A stretch of 64,000 nt of DNA from Agarophyton chilense (Eukaryota > Rhodophyta > Florideophyceae > Gracilariales > Gracilariaceae), in the NCBI GenBank assembly GCA_030374765.1, contig JARGXX010000099.1:620001-684000 (forward strand), in the 5' to 3' direction. The position numbers were made by a program, and so were the translations under genes. Below are positions 46,226-58,700 of the stretch, piece after piece (the first letter of the stretch is position 1; each line of letters opens with the position of its first letter). The notes beneath the pieces are model-generated. The model saw nothing but the letters and a program-made list of their open reading frames with translations, had not been told where the DNA came from and did not search any database.

Positions 46226-47761
46226 AAATGAGCGTTACTATTGGAGGATTTTTTATCGAGAAGGGATTCAATTGCCTTTGGTAGTTACAGGGGTTGTGTT
46301 GAGCGATGTATGGTTAGGGAAGGATGGAACGCATGGGGCGCGCCAGGCACGCGCTGCACAGTCAATCATATGCGCAACGTGACGAGGGACACTGGATTTG
46401 TATAAATCGGTCACCGTGGGCTGCGCCCGGAGAGAGGCTTGTCTGTGTATCATGGTATGGTGTCGACATTATGTCAGGGGAACGTGTTATTTATGTGTGC
46501 GGTCACAGCGAATAAGGTGTACAGCACGCTCGGCTCGCTAGGAAGGGTAGATATAGCTAGCGTTTTCGGCTTACAGTAGTACCGTGGGTCCCTCTCTGAT
46601 GGCCCAGAGAAACAGCTCTCCCCCGTGTGCAAACCCTCTGCCCTATGACTCCTTTTGATATGAGGAAAACTTAGCCGTGTGCCGCCCGCACCTTGCCGCC
46701 AGTGGTGTAGGGTCGGCGGTTCGCTCCGCCAACCCTGCTTGTTACGGGCTGTAGTGCGTCTCACAGTGCTCGCTACTCAGTGGTGCGAGGGGCGGCGCGG
46801 GAGCTCATCATCTTGATTGATTTGAGTGTGCGTAGCTTCCCTCTCTAGCGTGTAGCACAACTTGGCGAGCGAAAGTGGCAGTGGCTGTCGCGGATGCGAA
46901 GTCGCGCTCGGTCGCGAATGAGAGTCTAAATGGGCACCGAAACCCCTTCAAGCGGTTGTCTCTGGGGCGTAGGTTATTCAAAATGCACCAGGTCTGCAAG
47001 GCATGCTACTGCCTGCGTGCTGATTTGCCACGAGCCGACGCAACCCAGCATGCCAAGTGATATGGATTAGGCAATGCAACTTGATTGAACGTGCGGTACT
47101 GTAGCTTGAGTCTGTCCTGTGCACTTTCTTGGTCCTTTGGTGTACTTGGCGCATACACGGCGACCGGTGAACTACTAGGTAATGTTTTATTTAGTGGAAT
47201 GTGTTCTCAATCGCTTTCACATGTGTGGTGAAGGTACATAAAGTCACGAATGCACGCTGCACTGAGGTCTTTCAAGGTGTTGGCGTCGGAGCTAACCCTG
47301 GGCTGCCTGCACGCCTTCGCCAAGCAGAGTGCTGTCCGCGTGGCAGCAGCGTGGTGTCTCCATCGAAAATACTGACGGATGTCGTGTGGTTCTGAATCGA
47401 AGTGGGCGTCGTCGCGAGACGTGGAGCGGACGTGAAACAATGGGAGTTGCGGTTGCGCCATATTTCTGGTCTCGGAGTTTTTCAGGTGTCGGGAGGAATA
47501 AAATTGTTGTGGACGGTACACACCCAACGGGTCTCCTCAGAAGCTTCTCAGTACGTTTGTAGTGTATGTCAACTATGTACTTCATGTCTGCAGTGCTGTC
47601 GTGCACGCATGTGGCAACGACGTAATGGAAGCGCAACTTGAATGGACAAAGCGTCCAGGGATAGGCACTCATGTCGCAGCGGCTGGTTATTAGCGAAGGC
47701 ACAATACACATATACACCTGAAGCGTTCAAAATGATTTACAAGGCGTGGCGCCACTTCTAC
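46226..47761. other. Intergenic between convergent host genes
   Basis: Shared 3' side of the TFIIIC and zinc-finger genes. Several short frames on both strands overlap each other and show no domain. No tRNA or repeat was recognised. Confidence 0.5.
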
Positions 47762-48400
47762 TTAGAACAAAAGCTGATATAGAGCGTCCAATTGTGGAGC
47801 TGCCATGGCACCATCTTCGAAAACGGACAGTAGCGGAGGGGATGAGCGCATGGGATGCTGCGACCGGAATGGGTCTGTCACCTCTTCGGTGGGACACGGA
47901 AGAATGCCAACGGGCGACGGCAATCCGTCCACACGACATGGGGTAAATTCGAATGAGAGCTGCGTGGCACTGTCGTGGCGTTCGATGGGCGGGGTGTTGG
48001 GTAGAAATGTGGTGGGAGGAGGCGTGGAAGGAGGCGTGGAGACGTGACTTTGTTGTGATTGGCATGGCTGCTGTTGATGATGTTGCGTACGGAGATGCTG
48101 TACTTGGCGTCGTTGGATTTGACGCGGCGAAGGGTGATGGTCGGGTGCTTTGGCGGATGAGACGGCGCGTATTTGTTGGCGGCGATGCAGACGCGCCTGA
48201 CGTTCCTGGCGAGTGGTATGATCAAGACTGAGCAGGTGGTGATTGAGAGAGGATTTCCACCGAAAGCGACGGTTGCAATGGGCGTGGGTACAGCGGTACG
48301 GTTTCTCGTTGGAGTGGATGCGCAGGTGGCATTTGAGGTTGTACTTGCGATCGAACTTCTTGGTGCAACCAGGGTGGGTGCAGCTGTGAGGGGCGCCCAT
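47762..48400 (-). CDS. Two-finger C2H2 zinc-finger protein
   Basis: 212 residues from ATG 48400 (MGAPHSCTHPGC). Finger 1: Cys7, Cys12, His25, His29. Finger 2: Cys37, Cys42, His55, His61, with a wider His-His spacing. The linker SNEKPY resembles the TGEKPY linker of DNA-binding fingers. A basic stretch follows (RQERQARLHRRQQ), then Gln/His/Ser/Pro-rich sequence and a hydrophobic end (LDALYQLLF). It is probably a nuclear transcription regulator; the target is unknown. The same frame has an earlier ATG at 48535, which would add 45 residues rich in Ser and Pro without domains; the frame above that has only a TTG. The shorter start is preferred because the fingers follow at once. One exon, no breaks. 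Confidence 0.75.
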   Translation of the reverse strand: MGAPHSCTHPGCTKKFDRKYNLKCHLRIHSNEKPYRCTHAHCNRRFRWKSSLNHHLLSLDHTTRQERQARLHRRQQIRAVSSAKAPDHHPSPRQIQRRQVQHLRTQHHQQQPCQSQQSHVSTPPSTPPPTTFLPNTPPIERHDSATQLSFEFTPCRVDGLPSPVGILPCPTEEVTDPFRSQHPMRSSPPLLSVFEDGAMAAPQLDALYQLLF

Positions 48401-51400
48401 GGCGTCGACAAGGGAAGATGGGGAAAGTGATGGAGCAAGAAGTTGAGATATTGAATGAAGAATCGGTAACACGGAGGGTGGTGCGAATGATGGAGAAACG
48501 CTTGCGAACGAACGGGGACCGAGCGTGTGATACATATAACCACGCCACGGAATGAGGGTGTTGCCCTTCGTACCTAAAGCACAAGAAAAGCGAGGGACGT
48601 GAGAGCGGTGCGACTCGATTCTGCAGCTCGCTGTGCAAGCGCATGGCGCGCACGCGCCAATGCTGTCCCGAAAGAGTGGTGCCACGAACAAAAAAATCAG
48701 CACGAAGCGTACCAATGAGCGCGAGGCTGAGCTCGCGCCAAAAGCAGTGACGCTGGGTGACGTCTCACGTTTCCAAGAATAACGCGCCGGTCAACTGACT
48801 TGATTCTGGAAGGTTTCGGGGCGCGTGCCGAGCGCGTGCAATGTGTCTGAGCTGTATGCGTTTGCGTCGTTGACGTCGGTCGTCACCACAACGCCTCGGA
48901 AACGTCGCTCATGACAGCTCTCCTTTCTGCCATAGAATACCCGATACAGTCGCATTCAATGCCTTGCGTCTATGGGTATACACCGGTATATTATTGGCGC
49001 TGCATGAGTCCTCAAACTATCAATCAACCACCGTGAACTGCAGCAGCAGCAGTCAGCTTTTTTGCTGCTTTTCAGGGGTGTCGACTCTTTTCTCATTCGC
49101 TGGCCGCTCTCGAGTCTCTTGTTTTCCCCATGCTCGCGCACTCTACCTGCGTATATTCCGGAGCCGGGTGTCTTGCTTCCAGCATTATTGCCACTGTGTC
49201 CTGGCGTACACCACAATTTGATTTGCGAGCGTAACATGAATGCACGCTAAGCACTGCACGTTCTCCGCTGTCGTCCCCGCCATTGACACAGCTCTAACAC
49301 GATTCGATCACCTGCGACATCCATGTCCGTGGAGTACCTTCACCAGCCACGTTTATGGAAGTTTGCTCTGTCCGAAGCACAATGTCAAACCCGAGAGCGT
49401 TTGCTTACAAATCTTGTGTTCACTCGCAAGATGTTCTTAGAGCAATATATTCTGCCACATGTGGCGCGGGAATTGTGATGATGTATGGTATCCCGATTCC
49501 GCCACCCTTTCTCTTGCGAACAATAGAATGGAGTATAATTTTCCAATATTCCACATATGTAATACCTCTGTATTCAATCGCCACTCAAACCATCACTGTC
49601 ATCTGAGACATGGAGGACAGTCTGCCCTAAAAACACACACATTACCGACACATTGCGACAGTTCGATTTATCAACAAACCTTAATCCAATTCGCTAAAGG
49701 GCAGTCTGCTTCACAGCAAACACGGGTCCCCACGCTTCTCGCCTGAATCACCCAAAGTTGTTGAAAGGCGTACGTAAGTCGTACGCTTTCTTACAGGCTA
49801 GCACAGATCGCGGCGGCAGTTTACAACCTCTCTACATTAAATATCCACTACGCGCTCGCCGGCTCGCGATGAGTGCGGGGGACAGCGAAGGAAGGGAGAG
49901 ATCGGACTCCCCGACCGCTGAAGCTTCATCCCCGTCTGATTATTGCTGTGCGCGCTGCGTCGATGTCCAACGTTCCCACAAGAACAACGCATCGGGGAGA
50001 ATGAGCATGAAGAACACCCTACATCCACCGCTTGAATTTCTCTCGAGTGACAATTCCCATACACTCGATAGCATTCATTGAAATATGTCCCATACAAATA
50101 TTCATAAAGGTCGACGAAACAATCAATTTCGTCTACCCTACATGTTGCCAGATAAAATGTCGAACAGCATTTGCGTCCCTGAAGAAGTCCCTCAACTCCT
50201 TTTGCAGTGGTTCAGTGGGCTAGATATCTACAGTAAATACGGTTTCCACAAGCACGCGTCGAGTCCTGGACGCTCGGCGAGTGGAACTGGAAGTTTCCAG
50301 TAAGGGCTTTAGTGATCCTCCCCATCGTTGAAAAGGGGACCAGAATATTGTAATCCTCGTCTTGACATTTCTTCTTCGTTGCGTGTGTTCTCTGCGCTCG
50401 CCTCCCCACCCCTGACGCCGGTAATGGCCCACGCCAGCGAGTTTTCTGCCATGGTGATGCAGATATGTAAATATGTATAGACTTTTATTACATCTATACT
50501 TATTTTTAAAAATGCTTTTCGACAAAAATTGTTCGTCACAACAATTCAATGTCACCAAACCTCGAACCACTGTCAAATTCTTTTGAACAAAAAAATTAGG
50601 TTTCACCAGTTCATGAATAATTAATATCTAGCCGATGTATCTTCCTACAGCATGACATAAACACTTTTGTTTCAAATGATAATTTCGGCTTTCTAAAATA
50701 GGTCAACCTGTAAAGCTTTCGTATTTGATTTCATGGTATTTTAGACAAGAACTTAAACACACTTTTTTTTCATATCAAATTCAAGTGGTGTCAGATGACA
50801 GATATTTGGGCGTAGTGAACTATTAAAAAAAATCACTTGAGCATACCAGTCCATCAACCACCAATCTCCCCTGACAACCGTTTTGTTCGAAATGCTACAG
50901 AATCCAAGTGTGTTCAGTTTCCAGGAATGGCGAGCACCAACTTTGTATATGCTCTTCGAATGAAAACGTTTTTGGAATGCAAATTCAAGGAGAACTATCT
51001 TTTGTTAATGCAGTTGAAAAAAAAGATAACCAGAAAGATTTTGATGTTTTTTAAAGCTTGCAAAACTTTCTCTTGATGCAGATGAGGAAGAACAGCTGAC
51101 CATAGAACTTCACTCATCTTCGTCAAGCACATATTACCAGTAGTACCAGGGCTTAACTCCCTGAATACTTAGAAGTACTCTTGACTGAATGACTGGACAT
51201 GTGCCAGACTAGTCACCTATTTAGTCATACCCATAAAACGAGTAGCACACAAAACACGTAAGCATTAAAGCGGAATCTGTACTTCTGTGGCAGCCTTGAT
51301 TTTGGCAACAGAGGGAATACGCATGCTCTGTCCACCTCAAATGAGAGGGCATAGCCAACAATTCATTCGTTCAATCCATATCGTTTACAACGTGTAATGC

Positions 51401-51530
51401 TTGTCCATGTTTTGGTTTAGATTCGGTTCAAACGCCTGGCGTTTTCAGTCCCCGAAACACAAAAACAAACGAACAATAGAGAGTTTACGCAGAACTCGTG
51501 GTTCGAGTACCAATTTTCACACAAGTACAG
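48401..51530. other. Zinc-finger 5' side and intergenic
   Basis: Apart from the TGACGTC cluster, no gene is recognised over 3.1 kb. Small frames (49355-49606, 49758-50081, 50220-50606, 50837-51076) have no domains. Base composition shifts from GC-rich near the gene to AT-rich towards the Tc1 copy. Confidence 0.5.
48758..48877 (-). promoter_or_regulatory. TGACGTC cluster upstream of the zinc-finger gene
   Basis: TGACGTC occurs at 48758-48764 and at 48871-48877, a further TGACG at 48748, and CGTCA just after 48877. These are half-sites or near-palindromes of the ACGT/CRE type bound by bZIP proteins. They lie 225-480 bases before the possible starts. Function is inferred from the motif only. 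Confidence 0.3.
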
Positions 51531-52818
51531 GTTTCAAAAACATATCACTTTACAAAAACTGCGCAAAAAAGGCATTTCCTGTACTGTAGAGCATATTTCA
51601 CAACAAATAAAAACCACTAAGTCAATAACACTGTTTCAAAATTATATCCTTTATACAATCAATAGCTCAAATACGGCTCCTGGCGCACCTCTGACACGGT
51701 CTGAACAGCTGTAAATCATAGAATTAGTACGTCTAGGTATAATTACAGCAGATATAGCCCAAAAACTCAAGCACAGCCCAAAAACAATCAGCAACTTCAT
51801 CAAAAACCCCGCTACATACGAAAACAAGCGTTCAACCGGCCTTTTTACGTCACCATTCCCGGCCGATAAGCGTAGAATTAAGCAAAAACTATGCCGTAAC
51901 ACTTCATCTTGTGGAAAAATTGTCAAAAATCTAAACTTGCCTCTATCAAGATCTACAACATGGCGTAAAGTCAACCGTCAAATTTGTTCAAGTACACAAA
52001 AATGAAGAAAACTTTTTTATTAAAAAAGATAATCACAAGAAAAATCGAGTTGATTGTTGTGCTCAAAAGGCTCATTGGATATCGAAATCGAATAATGTTA
52101 CCTTTTCCGACGAAAAAAGTTTAACCTTGATGGTCCAGATTGCTATAGTTTTTATTGGCATGATCTACGAAAAGAAAAGAAATAATTTGTGAACAGTCAG
52201 TCAGGAGGCGCATCTGTAATGGTTTGGGCTGCAATCTCTACGAAAGGAGCAACTGGTATGGCTTTTTATTGAAACTACAATGAACTCTGGGAAGTATGCT
52301 GAGGTTCTAGAGAACTATCTTTTACCTTTTGCATACTATATGCACGGAGAATAATTCATTTTTCAGCAAGATAACGCACCTGTACATAAGTCTAATTTTA
52401 TGAAACAGTAGTTCAATATTCTAAATATGTCGGTTATGGAATGGCTTGCGCGCTCTCCTGACCTCAACCCTATCGAAAACATTTGGAAAATGTTGGCTAG
52501 AATGGTTTATGGGCAAGGAAGGCAATTTGATACAGTTTTTTATCTAAAACATTGTATCAAAGATTGCTGGGAAAAGATTGACTGTAATTCTATCAATCCT
52601 TTTATAGAATCAATGCTAAAGCGTTTTATAAGTGTTGTACAGGCTAAAAAAGCAAAAATAAACTACTGTACTCGCCTTAGAATAAAAAGGATGTAATAAA
52701 GGTTATGTTTTGAAACAGTTTTTTTACTTGAAAATTTTTTCACACTGATTTTGTTAGTTTTACTGTAGCCAAAACGTCGATTTTTGGAAAATTTGCGCGA
52801 GGGATATGATTTTGAAAC
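51531..52818 (+). mobile_element. Tc1/mariner element, second copy
   Basis: About 1.29 kb between inverted ends gtttcaaaaacatatcac (left) and, reversed, gtttcaaaatcatatccc (right). Inner repeats with ctacagta and actgtttcaaaa lie inside each end, matching the copy at 4000-5269. A TA lies three bases outside the left end. It sits in AT-rich intergenic DNA between the host island and gypsy C. Confidence 0.75.
51670..52696 (+). pseudogene. Tc1/mariner DD34E transposase, second copy, decayed
   Basis: Helix-turn-helix part: LTRSEQL, a stop, IIELVRLGITADIAQKL, KTISNFIKNPATYE. After further stops and shifts the DDE part shows TFSDEK, GGASVMVWAAIS, FQQDNAPVHKS and, in an open stretch from 52427 to the TAA at 52694, SPDLNPIENIWKML. 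Thirty-four residues separate the Asp of QQDN from the Glu of PIENIW, so the type is DD34E (Tc1). All three catalytic positions are still recognisable, unlike in the first copy, but stops in the N-terminal half and a shift after the first Asp make it inactive. Confidence 0.8.
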
Positions 52819-53127
52819 AGACTTTATCTCACGATTATGACTTCAGAGAAAAACCACTTGATATCAGTTCTCAGTTTTCGTTCTGAGCACTATAGAACGA
52901 AAAACAGGAGTGCAACGCACCCCGGTAGAACAGTCCGAAAAGATACCTATCATTCTCTTACCCACCCCGTTTGGTAGCATAAGAAAATGCTAAACTTCAT
53001 GACGTACGTTACAACAACTTCGCCAAGATTTGCATCTAAGGCTGATCCATCCTCACCAATTCTTCTTTCCGCTTCAAACCCTTGCCATTTTATGACGACT
53101 CTTCCGAAAATAATATGTCTCGAAGAA
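52819..53127. other. No recognisable feature
   Basis: Spacer between the Tc1 copy and the LTR of gypsy C; nothing recognised. Confidence 0.5.
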
Positions 53128-53649
53128 TGTGAGATAGCGCCGAAAGGCGTGTAAGTTTCCTAGAGGCGCGATCCGTGCGGAGTCCGTAAGCGGGGCGTGC
53201 GTGTCACACGAGGCCGGTCGGGGAACGGTGACGTGTGGAGACGAGCGCCAGCACCGGGCGGTCGTAGGGAGACTAGGCGGTAGGGAACGTCAGGCGCGAT
53301 CGAGGTACGCGCGAAGAGTCCGAACGGCTTGTAAACCTGTAGATATCCCGTGGGGAGTAACGCTTCAGGTCTGCTTTAGAAACGATATTTAGACTAGGAC
53401 GGTGGTGCTTTGAGAGGCCAGCGAGGAGGCCGCCGCTGTGGGCGTCGTAGCGATAGGGACTTTGCGTCCCTTCTGGTGAGTTCCCGTAGCTCGAAAGCGT
53501 CTTCTCCGTCCAGAAAGCGGGGAAAGTGAGTCAGTCCGCCTCGCGGTTGGACATGAGTAAAATATCGTAGCATCGCCATCATGCTTCACAGCGCAGGCCA
53601 TGGTGCAGCAACGCGTGCGAGATTGCGTTGCTTGCGCGCGCGTTGCCAC

Positions 53650-53694
53650 ACGCGTGCGCCAGGCGCGTGCCAGGCGCGTGCGCCACGCGCGTGC
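53650..53694. repeat. Short GC-rich tandem repeat
   Basis: Three to four imperfect units of the type aggcgcgtgcgcc in a row, inside the presumed U3 of the gypsy C LTR. Confidence 0.6.
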
Positions 53695-54195
53695 TTTACC
53701 GACCGGTGCGTTTGCAGACTTAGAGTGCACGTGCCGTTACAGCAATGCCCGGCTAGGTCGGTATCCGATTCGGTATACAGTAACGCGCGTAGTGCGCCTT
53801 TGCGTCTGGTCAAAAAAACACAAGTCTTTTGGCCGTGCGGAGAGTCCAAATCGGGCATTTTCGGAGCCTGCGGCGGCTTCGTTTCCGAGATATCGGCCAA
53901 GACATTTTTCTGCGTTTTTGATACCATATGGGGCGGTAATTTCCGCGTCGGATTTTTTGATTATCCTTGCAGGTAACCGCTCGGTTTGGCGTGGGGTGCA
54001 GTGCGTATACGCTTGTTGCGGGTATGCACGCGGGCACCGCCGGCGCGGGCAGGCACCGAGTGCCGTGTTGTAATCGGTGTACGCGTGTTGCTTGGCTCTA
54101 GGCGGGCTGCGGTGCCGGAGTTACCGAGTATATCACGGTAGTGGCGTCGGGGGGGTTGTTGGTCGATGTCCATGTCCGGTCGCAGGGGGGTACGG

Positions 54196-54433
54196 TGCCG
54201 ACGGAGTCGCACACAATCGCCTCCTTCTTCTTTTTGCCGCACGGTAGTTCAGCACACGCTAGTGGTTACCGATCGGAGGTGATTCCCAATGTTCGGCCGG
54301 AGGCCATGTCCAATTTTGGGATTCCCTCAGTGCTGACGGAGTCGCACGGAGTCACAACACACGCTGGTGAGTGCCGATCGGAGGTGAAATGCAATGTTCG
54401 GCCGGAGGCCATGTCCGATTTTGGAATGCCTCC
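54196..54433. repeat. Two-copy direct repeat in the gypsy C LTR
   Basis: Units 54196-54330 and 54331-54433 share the start tgc-gacggagtcgcac, the middle gatcggaggtga and the run aatgttcggccggaggccat. The second unit lacks about 30 bases. Repeats in U3 often act as enhancers. Confidence 0.65.
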
Positions 54434-54449
54434 TATCGTTCGGCTTGTA

Positions 54450-54462
54450 TCCCCCCCCTTCT
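54450..54462 (-). other. Polypurine tract of gypsy C
   Basis: AGAAGGGGGGGGA on the minus strand, 30 bases behind the pol stop at 54493: the usual primer for plus-strand DNA. Confidence 0.6.
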
Positions 54463-54492
54463 AGATGCGACGGCTCCGCCCGGCGTACAGTT

Positions 54493-56847
54493 TCATGCCG
54501 TTCGGGATTTGCGCTTCCAATATCGGCTAATAAAGTGTTGCGGAAGATTCTTGGGAGGTTCCCAAGAGTCTTCCGCAGCACTGCAACCGTACCAGCGTAC
54601 GCGATAAACAAGACCGTGCGGAGGGTCGTCGGCCAGCCCATGGTCGAGGATTCGCTCGACAATGCCAATGCTGTCCGGTTGGGTAGAGTTAGAGTTAGCC
54701 GAATCGGGTTGTGAAAGCTCCGCTCGGTGATTTTTTCCAGCAGGGGGCGAGGTAGTGTCCGTCACGGGTTCCTCTGCGAACGGACCGTCCGGATCAAAAG
54801 TTACCGTACGGGCGCGTTCTGTTGTAACCAGAACGGGTTGTATCCGAGCGGTGGCGCGAGTTACGCGGTCAATGCTGACGGTATCGTGTATCCCGTCAAC
54901 ATTGATCGTGACCGTGCTGTCCGTCGCGGAAATGACCTTGTAGGGCCCCGTGGTCTTTGGCAGATGTTTCCGTGAGGTACGTTCCTGCTCCTCGAGCACG
55001 CCACCGGTCGGAGTTGTCGTAGGACGGTCAAGGAAGACCTCCTCGTCGGCCGCAAATGTGGGGGTTGCCCGTACGGATTTGTCGAAGTCCGCCTTGTAGC
55101 GCTGTTGCGCATTTGTGAGGCGGTTCCGAGCAGACTGGAGCGTAGCCTTGAGAAGCCTGAGTGTGTAGGGCTTCATCTGTCCCGGGGTTGGCTGCGTCGG
55201 TGTTGCTGGGTCCGTGGCGGAGCTGGGTTCGTCCAGGACGACGTTCGGGGGTACGCGGGTCAGGGCCAAATCGAAAGGCGTGGTGCCCGTGCTTCGGTGT
55301 ACCTGAAGGTTGTAACCGTACGTTAGCGGCTGTACGTACGCGTGCCAGTTAGACTGGTGATCCGCAACGTAGTGCCGTAGGCGCTAGACGAGCTTCTTAT
55401 TAAACCGTTCGGCTTGTCCGTTCGCCTGAGGGTGGTACGCCGTCGTTGTGACGTGTTTCGTACCTAACGCCCTGCAAATCTCCTCGAAGAACTTCGAGAC
55501 AAACTGAGGTCCGTTGTCGGTGAGCAAATAGTTCGGAATTCCGTACGGGTAAGCCCAATTCTCTAAGAACGTCCGGGCCACCACCGGGGCGGTTGTGGAC
55601 CGTAGCGGAACTGCTCTGCAGAGCTTTGTGAACCGGTCGGTGATGACGAGGATGTACTCATGTCCAGTGACTGACTTCGGAAATGGACCGACGATGTCCA
55701 TTGCCACGAACTCAAGTGGCCCCGCAGCGGGAAAGAGCTTAAGCCGCTTCTGTGAGCGGTTTTGGGTGCCGCGCATTGCGGCGCACGAGCGGCAATCCCG
55801 AGCGGTTTGATAAACATCATTAGCCATCTGCGGCCAGTAAAAGTCCCTTTGGAGAGTGTTGTACATTCGAGTCCCGCCCGGGTGTCCTTCCAGGCGCGGA
55901 TAATGCGAAAGATAGAGGACGCGCGGAACCAGCGAGCGGAATACCACCTTCTGTAGGGCTCCGTCCAGCGGGGAGCGACGGATGAGAACTCCGTAACGGT
56001 TGATGTCGAAGAGGGTAATCCCATTACCAACGTCCTTCCATACGGATTTGCAGTACTCGTCCTCCGCCTGCTCTAGGATGAGCTCTTCCAAAGTGACCGG
56101 TCGGACGTTCGTCTCCTCTTCGACGATGGCCATGACCTCGGGGCAGCCGATCGGGTTCTGTCCGTCGTGCCAGTCAAGTACAGCGTCTGTCTTGACCTCA
56201 CCGTCGACGGTGATGTCCGCAACGAGGTCGTCGTTCTCTTCCGCGCGGTCCGCAAGGAGTAGGCATGGGACCTCCTCGTCCAGGGGAGTGGTGTCTTCTC
56301 CGTCCGTCTGGATTCGCGACAGCGCGTCAGCGGCCTGGTGTTTTATGCCCGGCCGGTGGACTATATCGAAGTCACACTCCATGAGACGGAGCCGCCAACG
56401 AGCCAGCCGTCCGGAAGCGTCCGCCAGGTTGAGTATCCACCTCAATGCGTGGTGGTCCGTACGGAGGGTGGAGCGGGCGCCCTCGAGATACGGCCGGAGG
56501 TGCAGTATTGCCCACACGACAGCGAGGCATTCCCGTTCGGTTGTGGAATATGACCGCTCAGCCTTATTCAGCGAGCGGCTCCAGTATCCGATTGGGAGTA
56601 AATCACCGTCCGGTTGCTTCTGTAATAAGACGCAACCGACTTGCTTATCGCAAGCATCGGTATCCAGGACGTACGGCATATCTTGACGTGGGATAGCCAG
56701 AATGGGGGGACGTATTAACCGTTGGCGAAGTTTCTCGAAGGCCTCGTGCTCCGTATCGGTCAGGGTCTCGAAGTTGAACGGTTTGTTCTTTTCGAGCTTG
56801 CTGTTCAACGGGGCCGCAATTCGGGCAAAGCTTTTAACAAAACGTCG
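54493..56847 (-). pseudogene. Gypsy C RNase H, integrase and chromodomain
   Basis: Continues pol after a small deletion at about 56847. RNase H: MPYVLDTDACDKQVGC, STTERECLAVVWAI and TLRTDHHALRWIL, all acidic residues present. Integrase zinc part: HYPRLEGHPGGTRM then CRSCAAMRG, complete. Core: VAMDIVGPFP, YLLTDNGPQF and QAERFNKKLV, with Asp, Asp, Glu. A TAG at 55384 interrupts the core end. The next open part (YADHQ region to 54493) contains the GPY-like module (TTGPYKVISATD) and a chromodomain near the end (IGIVERILDHGL, VYRVRWYGCSAAEDSWEP). Only one frameshift and one stop separate this pol part from an intact state. Confidence 0.9.
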
Positions 56848-58700
56848 GAACGTTGCACAGTCCCAAGAACGAACGAAGTTCGGTTTGGTTAGTGGGGGAT
56901 TTAGCCGCTCGGATAGCATCTCGGGTCCTTGTGGAGACCTGCAGCTTGCCCGGGCGGATAACGTGACCCAAGTAGTCGACAGTACCGCTGAAGAATTGAC
57001 ACTTATCCAAACGGAGAGTGATACCGGACGATCGGAGTGATGAAAGAATGGTCCTAACATCGTCGAAATGCTCTGAAAACGTGTGGGAGTAGATTATAAC
57101 GTCATCCAGATAGACCAACGCGTATTGCCACTTGACGCGGGACAGTATGATGTCCAAGGCCCGTTGAAATGTGGCCGGGGCGTTCTTTAAACCGAACGGC
57201 ATTCGAACATACCTATACAGTCCCATATGAGACGTGAACGTTGTTTTATCCCGGTCGGCTTCATCCACCTCGGTCTGCCAATAGCCGCTGTTCGCGTCCA
57301 GGGTGGAGAATATTTTTGCTTCTCCAAGAGAATCGATGCATTCGTCCATTCTCGGTAATGGGTAAGTATCCCGAACGGTGACTGCGTTTAGTCGACGGTA
57401 GTCCACACAGAAGCGTAAGCTTCCGTCTTTCTTTTGAGCGAACACAACCGGACTGGCCCACTCGGCCGAGGAAGGCCCAATTACACCGAGCTCCAACTGC
57501 TTGGTGACCTTCTTGCGTTCGAGTTCGCGACGCTCTGGACCCGCACGGTATGGCATCTGGTATATCGGCTTTGTACCAGGTTCCAATTGGATCCTGTGCT
57601 TCGCTGCCGCGATACGGCCCAGATGTCCGTTCCACATGTCCCGAAACGGTTTGAGGAGCTCAATGACCCTTTCTCGTTCGGATTCGAATTCGGGGGACAA
57701 CTGGACCTTTGCGATCCAGTCGTCTTCTGCATCAGGCGTTGGCTCTTGTCCGGTGGGCTTCAACACGTCCGAAACGGAAGTAGATGCCTCGTAGGGGCCC
57801 CCCTCCTTAGTTTCGTCGCTCCGAGACGGAAAGTCGGGTGTTATTAATGCGACGGGGGAGGGTAACGCCAGGCCGATGTTTTTGCCTTTGTGAAGGCGAA
57901 CCGAACGATCGGAAAAGTTAGCTACCTGAACGTAGAATGCCACGTCCGGTCGGATTTCCATTACCCCGTTAGCCAAGAGGGTTAACTCCTCTTTATGAGC
58001 AGAGCGGTGATGTCCTTGGATAAACATGAGGCCAGCGGCCCGGGAGGTTACCAATACATGGGATTCCGACATTCGTGGTATAGAAACCGGGCGGGCGACA
58101 CGAATCTTGTTCGACGGAGGTTCCCGAACGGTAGCTTGGGCTGGTAGCCTAGGTTGCCCTGACGGGGTTGAGCTCTGCCCAGACGCGGATTGAATCGCCA
58201 CGGGGGGCGAGTTGCGTAGTACAACAATTCGTTTCGGAGGTAGTATCGCCAAAACGTACTTTTTTATGAAAGACGTGCCGAGTATGCAGCTGGCAGCGAG
58301 ATTGCTGGCTACCATAAACTGAACCCGGACGGTCAGCGCTCCAAGCTGAACAAGGAGGGGTACGACCCCCAATATGTCCATTCGGTTGCGAGACGCATCC
58401 GTAAAGCTATCCAACGACCGGGGCTGCAAGTGCCCTCGCCAGTGGGGAGGAAGGTGCGGCTCGTGAATTAGGTTTGGACCCGCGCCAGTGTCCAGTACAC
58501 CTGTAAGTGGAAACATTACCGATCGGGAGAAGCCGACGGAGAAATTCACTTTATAGTGCAAACTGTTTAACAACATTACCGGCGCGGCCGGATCGGTTTC
58601 ATCCAAAGCGTCTACAGGGCGTCGCTCCCTCAGGTCGGAGGTCGTACCCGTGTAATCCGCTTCGGTGAGGCTTTCCGGCCTAGGAGAGTCGTGCGCCTCT
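56848..58700 (-). pseudogene. Gypsy C protease and reverse transcriptase
   Basis: The frame overlaps the end of gag in another phase, so pol is probably made by frameshifting near 58700; the first open codons have no ATG. Protease: GVLDTGAGPNLIHEP (catalytic Asp kept) and [82 protein letters not shown] and VYLDDVIIYS, so the catalytic Asp pair is intact. The frame is lost at LRSFLGLCNV, where two bases seem missing; a stop follows at 56834. Confidence 0.9.

Larger units (their letters stand above)
53128..54449 (-). repeat. 3' LTR of gypsy C
   Basis: On the minus strand the LTR runs from just after a polypurine tract (54450-54462) to CTCACA at 53128. Its last 283 bases (53128-53410) match 61050-61332 with few differences. 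The remaining 1.04 kb has no partner at the right end, which implies that the 5' LTR lost its U3 part. The LTR start next to the purine tract does not show a clean TG. An alternative reading is a 283-base LTR with a long 3' untranslated part. Confidence 0.55.

Noticed and set aside
48536..48715. Longer zinc-finger protein with a hydrophobic N-terminus
   Set aside because: That extension needs a TTG start; the first ATGs are at 48535 and 48400.
53586..54073. Overlapping GC-rich frames of 110-157 codons
   Set aside because: They lie in the presumed LTR of gypsy C, overlap in several phases and show only Ala/Arg-rich low complexity.
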